From: Neoarius graeffei
Taxonomy: Eukaryota > Chordata > Actinopteri > Siluriformes > Ariidae
NCBI RefSeq assembly: GCF_027579695.1
Contig: NC_083586.1
Location: forward strand, 1,255,001-1,319,000
Direction: 5' to 3'
Length of the DNA stretch: 64,000 nucleotides
Position 1 is the first letter of the stretch. Every line of letters begins with the position of its first letter. Below are positions 42,318-52,769 of the stretch, piece after piece. The notes below the pieces were generated by a model. That model ran no database searches. It had not been told where the DNA came from and saw nothing but the letters and a program-made list of their open reading frames with translations. Position numbers and translations under genes: made by a program.

Positions 42318-44216
42318 ATTTACTCACATATGTAATATGTCTTTTCAATCTGGTAAATTTCCAAACAACATGAAAATAGCTAAAGTTATACCTTTATATA
42401 AATGTGGAGATAGACACCATTACACAAATTACAGGCCAGTTTCTTTACTCTCTCAGTTCTCCAAGATCCTCGAAAAACTGTTCACAGCAAAACTAGACAA
42501 TTTCATTGAAAAATATAAACTTTTAGCTGACAGTCAATACGGATTCCGGAAAGACAGATCAACAACCCTGGCATTAATGGAACTTATCGAGAAAATCACA
42601 AATGGTATAGACAATAAAAAACATGTTATGGGAATTTTCATAGATCTAAAGAAAGCATTTGATACAATAAATCATGACATTCTATTCAAAAAATTAGAGA
42701 GGTATGGTATCAGAGGGGTTGGTTTGGACTGGGTGAGGAGCTACTTAAGTAACAGGCAACAATTTGTAAAAATTGGAGATCACACATCTGAGTATTTGCC
42801 CATAACATGTGGAGTACCGCAAGGGTCTGTCTTAGGTCCTAAACTGTTTATATTGTACATTAATGATTTATGTAATGTATCAAGTATAATGAAATGCATA
42901 TTATTTGCTGATGATACAAACATCTTTTGTGCCGGGGACAATGCACAGCAGCTTATGGAAACAATCACAACCGAAATGAATAAATTAAAAAGGTGGTTTA
43001 ATGTAAACAAATTGTCATTGAATTTGAGTAAAACAAAGATTATGTTATTTGGAAAATATAAGTCAAACCCTCAAGTTGAATTGAAAATTGACAACATAAC
43101 CATAGAAAGAGTGTATGAAATAAAATTTCTGGGTGTGATTGTTGATCATAAAGTCTGCTGGAAACCGCATATTAATCATGTTAAAGCAAAAATAGCAAAG
43201 ATTACTGCAATTTTGGGGAAATCAAGACACATTCTGGACTATAAAACACTACATACTCTGTATAATGCACTCATACTTCCATATTTGAGCTACTGTGTGG
43301 AGATATGGGGTAATACCTACAAATCTAACCTGCAGCCGTTATGCACATTACAAAAAAGAGCAATAAGAATTGTCAATAATACGGGATATCTTGAGCATAC
43401 AAATGCATTATTCGTAAAAGCACACACTCTGAAATTCACTGATCTGGTTAAACACAAGACTGCACAAATTATGTATAAAGCAAGACATAACCTTCTTCCG
43501 GGTGAGGTACAAAATACGTTTATGGAAAGGCAGGGTGGGTATAACCTGAGAGGGGAAATGAATTTTAAGAGAGTAAATGTTAGAACAACTATGAAAAGTA
43601 TGTGCATAACAGTCTGTGGGGTGAAATTGTGGAATGGTCTGGATAATGAACTCAAAAATAGCACCAACATAAAACTGTTTAAAAAATTATATAAAAACAT
43701 GTTAATAAAAATATATGAGAATGAGGACAGGCAGACTATATAGGTGATGATGAAATTGAGAGTAAGTCTGTGACTGGTCTTCTTGTATTTAGTGTATAGT
43801 TATAGGTATGTGTATATGTATGTACTGTATATATGTATTGTATGTGTGTCTATATGCATAACATAAGTATCTGTATATATGATTTGATTTGGTCGATATT
43901 ATACCATGTCGGTATGTTTTGATATGTTGGTATGTTTTCTTTTTTGTTTATTGCTTTTGTTTTCTTTTGTATATATAGTTTATTATGGTGGAAAGTGACA
44001 TTTGATTAGCGGTGGTATAGAGGGTTAGGATTGGATAAGTTATTACTTCTTCCTAATCCTTTCTGAACATTATGTTATTGCCTTGTGGCTACGCTATTCT
44101 GTTTGTTTATGATGATGTTTTGATTATTGTATTTTTTTATTTAAAATTTTTATTTTTATATCTTTCTTCTTTATTGTTCAGAATAAAGTAATCAATCAAT
44201 CAATCAATCAATCAAT
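42318..44216 (+). mobile_element. 5'-truncated Jockey/CR1-group LINE with intact reverse transcriptase frame
   Basis: The element starts inside the coding region, carries an open frame to 43743 and a 3' untranslated region of about 430 bp, and ends with AATAAAGTAATC and an AATC repeat tail (44183-44216). The truncation at the 5' side with an unbroken remainder is typical of a fairly recent target-primed insertion. The clade (Daphne/Crack/Rex1-like) is uncertain. Confidence 0.75.
42337..43743 (+). CDS. LINE reverse transcriptase, 468 aa open frame
   Basis: The frame has all main reverse transcriptase motifs in order: SGKFPNNMKIAKVIPLYK (1-30), NYRPVSLLSQFSKILEKL, DSQYGFRKDRSTTLALME, GIFIDLKKAFDTINHDIL (about 105-122), GVPQGSVLGPKLFILYIN (about 155-172), and the catalytic FADDTNIF (about 190). 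The thumb and C-terminal region follow (LSLNLSKTKIMLFGKYKS, FLGVIVDHKVCWKPHINH, LILPYLSYCVEIWGNTYK). The frame is uninterrupted to the stop at 43741-43743. The endonuclease domain and the true start are missing, and the ATG at 42337 is internal (FTHICNMSFQSG reads through it). No current activity can be claimed. Confidence 0.85.
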   Translation: MSFQSGKFPNNMKIAKVIPLYKCGDRHHYTNYRPVSLLSQFSKILEKLFTAKLDNFIEKYKLLADSQYGFRKDRSTTLALMELIEKITNGIDNKKHVMGIFIDLKKAFDTINHDILFKKLERYGIRGVGLDWVRSYLSNRQQFVKIGDHTSEYLPITCGVPQGSVLGPKLFILYINDLCNVSSIMKCILFADDTNIFCAGDNAQQLMETITTEMNKLKRWFNVNKLSLNLSKTKIMLFGKYKSNPQVELKIDNITIERVYEIKFLGVIVDHKVCWKPHINHVKAKIAKITAILGKSRHILDYKTLHTLYNALILPYLSYCVEIWGNTYKSNLQPLCTLQKRAIRIVNNTGYLEHTNALFVKAHTLKFTDLVKHKTAQIMYKARHNLLPGEVQNTFMERQGGYNLRGEMNFKRVNVRTTMKSMCITVCGVKLWNGLDNELKNSTNIKLFKKLYKNMLIKIYENEDRQTI

Positions 44217-44889
44217 ATTGGGTTGAAATAAGAATCCAACCATTATGTAAATTTAAATTAATGGCCTTGTTAAAGTAACCCAACCTGCCAGGTGAAATGC
44301 ATAACTCTTTTCACTGATTTAAAATGACCCAGCGTTGTTTAAATGCCACTTACTTCTTTAAGTTACCAGCAGCAGCACAGAAAGGAATGCAATAACAAAT
44401 ATCAGACCTTACTTTATCAGCTCTCTCAAATGCAAAATTTAATACTGAATCTATAAAGTTCTAAATTAGCTGCATTTTCACCAACATTAACCTCATTCTT
44501 ACACTCCAAGTTTCATTTACAGGGAAATCTTATTCATTTCACCAGTTGGGCAAAATAAACCAACATGCAAAACATCAAACCCATCTGTCAAAATAAAGCC
44601 AGCGCTCTAATGAACACACTCAGCACTGTCTACTCCCAGGCCTTTTCTCTTCTATAAACACAATGCTCACAATAAATGATGTGTTAAAGCCTATCGTTTT
44701 TCAAATCTGTGTTACAGTAAATGTATATACATGTACACTCTGTTTTGACTGAAATACCGTAGGTAAACCAAAACTGTACCTCTACACTTACAGCTGAGCA
44801 TTGCAAAAGATGTTTAGCATTTGCTTTTCTCACCAAACCTAGGAGAAATTAAATAGTGCTGATGTTCAGAATTATTGAGGTAATATGTA
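44217..44889. other. Unassigned AT-rich DNA
   Basis: I see nothing recognisable between the LINE tail and the LINE 3' untranslated region that begins near 44890. Confidence 0.45.
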
Positions 44890-45203
44890 CAAATGAAAGA
44901 GTAAGATTATGTATATGTTAAAGTGCATGCGTATTGCACATAGAGGAATATTGTACTAGTATGTTATTGCACTAGTGTTGATATAATAATATACAGCACA
45001 GAATATACAGAACCGGTCAAATGCCATGGGCTGTATTGCACGGTAGTATGGACCCTTTTCACATGACGTCACGACAAACATGGCCGCCATTTTGGACATG
45101 AACTACCAGTAGTCTACCACAGCCAACAACGAGGAACGACGGCGAAGCATCGAAAGGAATATAGCCATCAAATAAAGTTTTTACTTTCAGCAAGACTTCC
45201 ATC

Positions 45204-45335
45204 ATGCCATTATATTGTTGTGCACCTGGATGTAGTAACCATCAACACACAAGGCAAGATTTATCATTTTATCGGATCCCGACAGATGCTGACCGACGGA
45301 GAAGATGGATGGTCTCTAAAATATTGGCAGAATGA
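45204..45335 (+). CDS. THAP zinc-finger N-terminus (43 aa frame)
   Basis: MPLYCCAPGCSNHQHTRQDL followed by SFYRIPTDADRRRRWMVSKI is the start of a THAP domain, with the first cysteine pair (C-x4-C) and the conserved region before WM. The frame stops after ILAE, before the second C-H pair, where a splice site or the deletion lies. Too short for the earlier search track, and not functional alone. Confidence 0.6.
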   Translation: MPLYCCAPGCSNHQHTRQDLSFYRIPTDADRRRRWMVSKILAE

Positions 45336-45465
45336 TGTTTATTGACATAGCAATCATGTGTAATGGGAAGCATTTGCATATCCGAAGTGTTGTGTTTACA
45401 TCAAAGATAAAATAAACCGATATGACAACGACTGCTGCTGCCAGGTTGGGGACACAAACTAGTAG

Positions 45466-45502
45466 AAAGGAAGTGTGCCAACAGTGCCAACACACTTCCT
45501 TT
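45466..45502. repeat. Perfect 12-bp hairpin
   Basis: AAAGGAAGTGTG and CACACTTCCTTT flank a 13-base loop inside the THAP-type transposon. Confidence 0.85.
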
Positions 45503-46121
45503 GTGGTCGATTCTGCTTTAAGGTAAGATGCATTTAATTATTTGTCTGCTGTGGGTTTGGAATCGGTAGCCTGACCGATTCGTTCATGTTTGTGGTGCCA
45601 TTTGTTTGTTGACACGTGTTGAAATGGAAGATTGGTTGTTGACATGATTTCCAGTGATGCTTTGGTGCTGCTGTGGATCAGATGTGTTGAGTAGCCTGAC
45701 TGTTTTTTTTTTCTTGCATGTGGTATCATTGTTGACGCGAGGTTGTTTTTTGAACATGCCAATGCGGACACGATTTCCCCTGATGAGTTATGACTTCAGA
45801 TGCGATGCGTGTGTGGAGGTGTGGAGTCCGCGTGATATGTGCGTAAGATAGGCTTCTCATGTGTTTGGAGAGCCGCGCTCTGAGACAAGCGCAAGCACCC
45901 CCCCATGGGAAAAAAGGGACCCCCAAAAATATCGGCATAGTTCGAACACTGGGTTGGAGAAAGTAATGGCAAATAGTGAGTGCACAAACCATAGAAGGTA
46001 AACTGTACACAGCGCCAGGGCAGTGTGATGGTATGTCTACTTTTAGATTGTGTTAGCTTATCAATGAACACACTCGTCACTCGACGAGTTTCACGTCTTT
46101 ATGACGGATACTTAAATGTGT

Positions 46122-49100
46122 CCCCTCCTTGAACTGCCACCTTATTGTGGTGGAGGGGTTTGTGTGCTTGAATGATCCTAGGAGCTATGTTGTCGGGGGC
46201 ATTATGCCCCTGTCAGGGTTTCCCAAGGCAGACAGGTCCTAGGTGACAGGCCAGACTAAGAGCAGTTCACCAAAACCCCTATGGAGAAAAATCCGAGGAC
46301 CGTGACGTCGCCCGGGATGACGCAGCCGGGGCCCCACCCTGGAGCCAGGCCCGGGGTTGGGGCTCGTATGCGAGCGCTTGGTGGCCGGGCCTTTGCCCAT
46401 GGGGCCCGGCCGGGCTCAGCCCGAAGAGCTGACGTGGGCCCGACCTCCTGTGGGTTCACCACCCACAGAGGTAGCAGTAGGGGACTGGTGCAATGTGGAT
46501 TGGGTGGCAGTCGAAGGCAGGGGCCTCGACGACCTGATCCCCGGACACAGCGGCTGGCTGTTGGGACATGGAATGTCACTTCGCTGGGGGGGAAAGAGCC
46601 TGAGCTTGTGCGGGAGGTTGAGAGGTACCGGCTAGAGATAGTCGGGCTCACCTCCACGCACAGCTTGGGCTCTGGAACCCAGCTCCTCGAGAGGGGCTGG
46701 ACTCTCCACTTCTCTGGAGTCGCCCGTGGTGAGCGGCGGCGGGCTGGTGTGGGCTTGCTTATAGCTCCCCAGCTCAGCCGCCATGTGTTGGAGTTTACCC
46801 CAGTGAACGAGAGGGTCGCCTCGCTGCGCCTTCGGATTGGGGAGAGGGCTCTTGCTGTTGTTTGTGCCTATGGCCCAAATAGCAGTATAGAGTATCCGGC
46901 CTTCTTGGAGTCCCTGGGAGAGGTACTGAGGAGTGCTCAGACTGGGGACTCCATTGTGTTACTGGGGGACTTCAATGCTCACGTGGGAGATGACAGTGAC
47001 ACCTGGAGGGGCGTGGTTGGGAGGAACGGCCTCCCCGATCTGAACCCGAGTGGTGTTTTGTTATTGGACTTCTGTGCTAGTCACGGTTTGTCCATAACGA
47101 ACACCATGTTCGAGCATAGGGGTGTCCATAAGTGCACGTGGCACCAGGACACCTTAGGTCGGAGGTCAATGATAGACTTTGTAGTCGTTTCATCTGATCT
47201 CCGGCCCTATGTCTTGGACACTCGGGTGAAGAGATGGGCTGAGCTGTCAACTGATCACCACCTGGTGGTGAGTTGGATCCGCTGGCGGAGGAGGAAGCTG
47301 GACAGACCTGGCAGGCCCAAACGTATGGTGAGGGTCTGCTGGGAACGTCTGGCCGAGCACTCTGTCGGGGAGGTCTTTAACTCCCACCTCCGGGAGAGCT
47401 TTTCCCAGCTTCCGAGGGAGGCGGGGGACATTGAGTCTGAGTGGACCATGTTCTCTACCTCCATTGTGGACGCAGCTGTTCAGAGCTGTGGCCGCAAGGT
47501 CTCCGGTGCCTGTCGTGGCGGCAATCCCCGAACCCGGTGGTGGACACCAGAAGTAAGGGATGCCGTCAAGCTGAAGAAGGAGTCCTATCGGGCCATGTTA
47601 ACCTCCAGGACTCCCGAGGCAGCTGACGGGTATCGGCAGGCCAGGCGTGCTGCAGCTCGGGCAGTTGCGGAGGCAAAAACTCGGAACTGGGAGGAGTTCG
47701 GGGAGGCCATGGAGAAGGACTATCGGTCGGCCTCGAAGAAATTCTGGCAAACCGTCCGGCGCCTCAGGAGGGGGAAGCAGTACTCTGCCAACACTGTTTA
47801 CAGTGCGGGTGGGGAGCTGTTGACCTCGACTGGGGACATTGTCGGGCGGTGGAAGGAATACTTTGAGGATCTCCTCAATCCCACCGTCATGTCTTCCACT
47901 GAGGAGACTGAGGCTGATGACTCAGAGGTGGACTCGTCCATTACCCAAGCCGAAGTCACTGAGGTGGTTTGCAAGCTCCTCGGTGGCAAGGCACCGGGGG
48001 TGGATGAGATCCGCCCTGAGTATCTCAAGTCTCTGGATGTTGTGGGGCTGTCTTGGTTGACACGCCTCTGCAACATCGCGTGGCGGTCAGGGACAGTGCC
48101 TCTGGAGTGGCAGACTGGGGTGGTGGTCCCTCTTTTTAAGAAAGGGGACTGGAGAGTGTGCCCCAATTATAGGGGAATCACACTTCTCAGCCTCCCAGGG
48201 AAGGTTTACTCCAGGGTACTGGAGAGGAGAATTCGACCAATAGTCGAACCTCGGATCCAGGAGGAACAATGCGGTTTTCGTCCTGGTCGTGGAACACTGG
48301 ACCAGCTCTATACCCTTCATAGGGTGCTCGAGGGTTCATGGGAGTTTGCCCAACCAGTCCACATGTGCTTTGTGGATCTGGAGAAGGCATTCGACCGTGT
48401 CCCCCGTAGTATTCTGTGGGGGGTGCTTCGGGAGTATGGGGTTCGGGGCTCTTTGCTAAGGGCTGTCCGGTCCCTGTACGAACGGAGCAGGAGTCTGGTT
48501 CGCATTGCCGGCAGTAAGTCAGACCTGTTCCCAGTGCATGTTGGACTCCGGCAGGGCTGCCCTTTGTCACCGGTTCTGTTCATAATTTTTATGGACAGAA
48601 TTTCTAGGCGCAGCCAGGGGCCAGAAGGAATCCTGTTTGGGAACCACAGGATTTCATCTCTGCTTTTTGCGGATGATGTTGTCCTGTTGGCTTCTTCAAA
48701 CCAGGACCTTCAGCATGCAGGTTTGCAGTCGAGTGTGAAGCGGCTGGGATGAGAATCAGCACCTCCAAGTCCGAGGCCATGGTTCTTGACCGGAAAAGGG
48801 TGGCTTGCCCTCTCCAGGTTGGTGGAGAAGTTCTGCCTCAAGTGGAGGAGTTTAAGTATCTCGGGATCTTGTTCACGAGTGAGGGAAGGATGGAGCGTGA
48901 GATCGACAGGCGGATCGGTGCAGCCTCCGCAGTGATGCGGTCGCTTTACCGGTCCGTTGTGGTGAAGAAGGAGCTGAGCCAAAAGGCGAAGCTCTCAATT
49001 TACCGGTCGATCTACGTTCCGACTCTCACCTATGGTCATGAGCTTTGGGTAATGACCGAAAGGACAAGATCGCGGATACAAGCGGCCGAAATGAGTTTCC

Positions 49101-49473
49101 TTCGCAGGGTGGCTGGGCGCTCCCTTAGAGATAGGGTGAGAAGCACAGTCACTCGGGAGGAGCTCGGAGTAGAGCCGCTGCTGCTCCACATCGAGAGGAA
49201 TCAGCTGAGGTGGCTCGGGCATCTTTTTCGGATGCCTCCTGGACGCCTCCCTGGGGAGGTGTTCCAGGCATGTCCCCCCGGGAGGAGGCCCCGGGGAAGA
49301 CCCAGGACACGCTGGAGGGACTATGTCTCTCGGCTGGCCTGGGAACGCCTCGGTGTTCTTCCCGAGGAGCTGGCCGAGGTGTCTGGGGAAAGGGAAGTTT
49401 GGGCTTCCCTGCTTAGACTGCTGCCTCCGCGACCCGGTCCCGGATAAAGCGGAAGAAGACGAGACGAGACGAG
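46122..49473 (+). mobile_element. RTE-like LINE, nearly full length, 12-bp target duplication
   Basis: ACTTAAATGTGT flanks the element (46110-46121 and 49474-49485). It is 3352 bp with a GC-rich 5' untranslated region (starting CCCCTCCTTGAACTGCC), one long coding region, and the 3' end GGATAAAGCGGAAGAAG followed by GAGAC repeats. The element is GC-rich, unlike the AT-rich DNA around it. It inserted into the THAP-type transposon. The clade assignment rests on the single-ORF apurinic-endonuclease layout and on resemblance to a family common in teleosts. Confidence 0.85.
46281..49447 (+). pseudogene. RTE-like LINE protein, one frame change
   Basis: From [13 protein letters not shown], the N-terminal endonuclease shows [44 protein letters not shown] and [14 protein letters not shown]. 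The reverse transcriptase shows [96 protein letters not shown] and [13 protein letters not shown] with the catalytic ADD. Near 48715-48745 a short deletion shifts the frame. The protein resumes as [18 protein letters not shown] and continues to the stop at 49445-49447, with SFLRRVAGRSLRDRV. Apart from this one change the whole protein of about 1055 residues is readable. Confidence 0.9.
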
Positions 49474-49734
49474 ACTTAAATGTGTGTTAGGTATTATTGT
49501 TGCAGTCTAAGCAGTCATTGTAGCAGCTAGATGAGCGAGAACCGAAAGGGTCTGTGCCATAAACCGTTATTTCTTCATGTCCAAAATGGCGATCGCGTTT
49601 ACGAAGGTCACGTGAGTGAAAAGGGTCCATAGCAGCAGTGAGTGAGTGGAGGTGTGCTGTTCAGACCTGTGGATTAGTTGGCGGAGGCAGTGAGTGCTGT
49701 GAGTTCAGTAGTGTGATAGCTATGGGGTAAAAAC

Positions 49735-50160
49735 TATTCCTCAGCCGGGTTGTGCGGGCGTACAGAGTTCTGTAGCGCTTTCCAGAGGGTAAAGAGTCCA
49801 TGTCCAGGATGGGTTGGGTCCTTGATAATGTTTTTGGCTCTGCGGGTGCACCAGGAGTGATGGATTTCTTCCAGTGATGGAAGTGGAGTGCCTGTCATCC
49901 ACTGAGCTGTTTTTATGATGTGCTGCAGGGTCTTCTTATCTTCCAAGGTGCAGCCCGAGTGATGCAGTGCATGATCAGTGACTCTATTGTGCACCTGTAG
50001 AAGTTCATCAGCAGCTGTTGAGGCAGTTTTGTTTTCCTCAGAGTCCTCAGGAAATGGAGCCTCTGAAGACCTTTTTTAGCCAGTGCCGAAGTGTTTGGGG
50101 TCCATGATGGGAGTCAAGAGCCACGCAGAACAACATGCTGTGCTGTCTAAAAGACCCATT
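49735..50160 (-). pseudogene. Maui/L2-group LINE, C-terminal piece
   Basis: KKGLQRLHFLRTLRKTKLPQ and LLMNFYRCTIES (minus strand, near 50080-50000) lead into ALHHSGCTLEDKKTLQHIIK, TGTPLPSLEEIHHSWCTRRA and KNIIKDPTHPGHGLFTL in a second frame. This is the C-terminus of a fish LINE closely related to the fragments at 20566 and 33599. The frame change lies near 49990. Confidence 0.75.
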
Positions 50161-50163
50161 ATT

Positions 50164-51135
50164 ATTTAATTTAGTAATCAATCTTCAGCATTTCTCTGAG
50201 CAGGGACAAACTGTCAATAAAGACACAATATAAAATCTCCTGCACCGAACATCAGTTGACACCACCAGCTAACACCTTGAAGGCAGGGTTCAACTTGCAC
50301 TGAAAAGAACCCCAGTGCATTTCAGGTCCAATGCATTAATCCCTGAGTGATTGCCAAAATGGAGCAAAGTCAAGGCTGAAAGGGTCAGTCCTTGTCTTGT
50401 TTTTTTTTTGTTTTTTTTAAGTTTTTCAGAACTGTCCATGATCTATACAAGGTGGTGACCTTTGTCCTCATTAGTGTAGTGGCCAGTATCTCTGCTTATC
50501 ACACAGAAAACCAGGGTTTGATTCCCTTCCCAGGAGGGTATATTAGTTTTGAGTGTAAGAAAGCAAAAGGGTTTTCTGCCTTCATGGATGGTTTCCAAGC
50601 AACTTGTGCTGCCCTCTATTATATTTTCTCTTCTCCCCCACACCTCATTCTATTCTTCTGCTAATTACCAGCAGTTCTGGGGGAAGTGCATGCGTTTGAT
50701 GAGGAAACAATATCAAATCTACTGCACCGAACATATTCTGGGACCACATTTGTGAATCAGGGATTTCCACAAATCTGACAGCATTCTCATTTTCAAAGTT
50801 CTGTAATGTAAATGAAATAGATGACACCCTTGATGAAATTAATTGGCAAACACTATAGAAGGGTCAGTTGACACCACCAGCTTACACCATGAAGGCAGGC
50901 TTCAACTTGCACTGAAAAGAACCCCAGTGCATTTCAGTTCCAATGCATTAATCCCTGAGCGGTTGCCAAAATGGAGCAAAGTCAAGGCTGAAAGTGTCAC
51001 TCCTTGTCTTGGGGCTTTATTATTATTATTATTATTATTATTATTTTTATTCGTGGTAAATAAGAGAAGAGAAGATACAAAGAAGAAGACCATCTGTCTG
51101 TGATTTTGTCACAGATGATGCCCTAAAAATGTCTA
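50164..51135. repeat. tRNA-Asp-bearing unit with 150-bp direct repeats
   Basis: The block from AGTTGACACCACCAGCTAAC to TCAGTCCTTGTCTTG (50253-50398) recurs in the same orientation at 50865-51015 with few changes. A tRNA-Asp copy lies between the repeats. A (TTA)n tract is at 51017-51046. No coding sequence was seen. Confidence 0.75.
50465..50536 (+). pseudogene. tRNA-Asp pseudogene
   Basis: TCCTCATTAGTGTAGTGG, CTCTGCTTATCACACAG and AACCAGGGTTTGATTCCCTT follow tRNA-Asp over its length. The anticodon reads ATC in place of GTC, and the T loop is TTTGATT in place of TTCGATT. The acceptor still pairs partly (TCCT/AGGA). Confidence 0.65.
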
Positions 51136-51660
51136 CAACTAAATGGGCTAGTGTGGCCTCCCTTGCTGTCTCCTGTAGTCCACTATCATCTCCTTAGTTT
51201 TACTGATGTTGAGAGAGAGGTTGTTGTCCTGGCACCAGCTGGCTAACGCCTTCACTTCCTCTCTGCATGCTGTCTCGTTGTTGTCCGTAAGGAGGCCCAA
51301 GATGGTTGTGCCATCAGCAAACTTGTTGATGATGTTAGTGCTGTATTTAGCAGTACAGTCATGGGCGAACAAGGAGTACATGAGGGGACTGAGCAGACAG
51401 CCCAGTGGCGCACCTGTGTTCAGGATCAGTGAGGAGAAAGTGTGGCTACCGATTATCACCACCTGTCCGATTATCTGCCTGTCAGAAAGTGAAAGATCCA
51501 TCTGCAAATGGTCATCTGCTGATGAAATCATGAAATATTTCGTCATGATTGCATTTTCTCTGCTCATACCAAGGCAGTTTGTACTTATTAAGTGCAACCT
51601 TGCACCTAAATCCTTTCAAGATCTTGCAACCTGATTTGATTTTGGTTGATGGTCACAGCC
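51136..51660 (-). mobile_element. Maui/L2-group LINE fragment (reverse transcriptase)
   Basis: Minus-strand frame: [60 protein letters not shown] (catalytic ADD changed to ADG), [34 protein letters not shown]. It is one of five related fragments in the window. The change of the catalytic aspartate shows it is dead. Confidence 0.8.
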
Positions 51661-52268
51661 CATGGTCAGACTGTGAGCAGAAGCTTTTTTTGAAGAAGCT
51701 CATTTAACAGATAACTGATAGCGTGATTATAAAATTTTTAACATCGAGTCTGTTTTGTTGATGTTATAAACTGTTCATTGATGGAAACTTGAGTGCAAAA
51801 CTGTTCATGACAACTGCAGTCCAAAAGTTAGCCAGTCAACTGTAGTCCTCAGCCATAAAAGCATCCCTGTACCGGCTATTTCCATCCTTTATTGGATGTG
51901 TTGTTTTCAGTACATGAAGAAGCCTTTTCCTAGGTGATCTTCAAGGCTCCAGTCTTTTAAAACTACCTAATTTCCTGACACGGGATCCTTGGCCTGCTTC
52001 TCCATCTTTTGACGCATGTTTCAGGAAGCAGATGTTGCTTTATTGTTCAGTGAGAGCAATTGGGTCGAGGTTGGCGAGAAGTGGTTCTTCAGAGCACATG
52101 GTGGCTTTTGGACCACCATGTTGAAGAAGGGAAGTAGGTGTGCATCCTTCTTTCACATTGTTAAAGCTATCCATGCTGACTTTGCTCAGTAGATAGAATA
52201 AGTTTTTCAGACTGGACGTTGGGATTTTCATCCCCCTGTGTAAATATGTGAGTGGGTCGAACTGAGGG
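51661..52268. other. Unassigned DNA
   Basis: No gene or transposon end was recognised between the LINE fragment and the SINE. Confidence 0.45.
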
Positions 52269-52280
52269 CTTCAAAACAAT

Positions 52281-52592
52281 CTCATCTCATCATCTCTAGC
52301 CGCTTTATCCTTCTACAGGGTCACAGGCAAGCTGGAGCCTATCCCAGCTGACTACGGGCAAAAGGCGGGGTACACCCTGGACAAGTCGCCAGGTCATCAC
52401 AGGGCTGACACATAGACAACCATTCACACTCAATTTAGAGTCACCACTTAGCCTAACCTGCATGTCTTTGGGGGAAACCCACACGGACAACATGCAAACT
52501 CCACACAGAAAGGCCCTCGCCGGCCCCGGGGCTCGAACCCAGGACCTTCTTGCTGTGAGGCGACAGCGCTAACCACTACACCGCCGTGCCAC
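52281..52592 (-). mobile_element. tRNA-derived SINE, near full length, 12-bp target duplication
   Basis: CTTCAAAACAAT flanks the element (52269-52280 and 52593-52604). On the minus strand it has the tRNA-like head with B box GGTTCGAGCCC, the conserved body, and the tail GGATAAAGCGGCTAGAG plus GAGAT units. A block of the centre (TCCGGGTGCTCCGG) is deleted compared with the 15656 copy. Few other differences, so it is a recent copy. Confidence 0.9.
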
Positions 52593-52695
52593 CTTCAAAA
52601 CAATAATCAAGAGAAAATACATCTGTTCAAGGTAAAGTCATCGCCTCACCACTATTTAGTGAAGCACCTCAGCAGCCATGACATTTCTTTTCTTT

Positions 52696-52769
52696 GGCCA
52701 GTTAGCTCAGTTGGTTAGAGTGTGGTGCTAATAATGCCGAGGTCACAGGTTCGATCCCTGTACTGGCCA
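52696..52769 (+). tRNA. tRNA-Ile (AAT), probably usable
   Basis: The 74-base gene has a perfect acceptor stem (GGCCAGT/ACTGGCC) and discriminator A. The D arm is normal (TAGCTCAGTTGGTTAGAG, which holds the A box). The anticodon loop CTAATAA has anticodon AAT on a stem with wobble pairs. The T stem is perfect (ACAGG/CCTGT) around TTCGATC, and the B box GGTTCGATCCC is intact. T4 runs follow within 30 bases (GGTTTTG), a possible Pol III stop. It differs from common vertebrate tRNA-Ile at several paired positions, but the changes keep pairing. Confidence 0.75.

Larger units (their letters stand above)
45049..49629 (+). mobile_element. THAP-domain DNA transposon remnant with TA target duplication, hosting a LINE
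   Basis: TGGACCCTTTTCAC begins the element, and its exact inverse ends it. Inner parts also match (AAAATGGCG near both ends). TA flanks both sides (45047-45048, 49630-49631). The left end holds a CRE (TGACGTCA, 45064) and a YY1-like CCGCCATTTTGG, so the terminal repeat may act as promoter. The first exon of a THAP protein is present. Without the LINE the element is only about 1.2 kb. The 2-bp duplication and THAP domain suggest an ISL2EU-like or P-like element. The rest of the coding region is deleted. Confidence 0.65.
44890..50160 (-). mobile_element. Maui/L2-group LINE 3' end, split by the THAP-type transposon
   Basis: On the minus strand the coding end lies at about 50160-49735 and the 3' untranslated region at about 49700-49630 plus 45048-44890 (GTATTGCACATAGAGG, GTTATTGCACTAG). 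The THAP-type transposon at 45049-49629 inserted at a TA between these parts. The LINE's 5' part is missing. Confidence 0.6.

Noticed and set aside
46256-49222. Minus-strand and alternative frames across the RTE-like LINE
   Set aside because: GC-rich coding sequence leaves long antisense frames. None shows a known motif.
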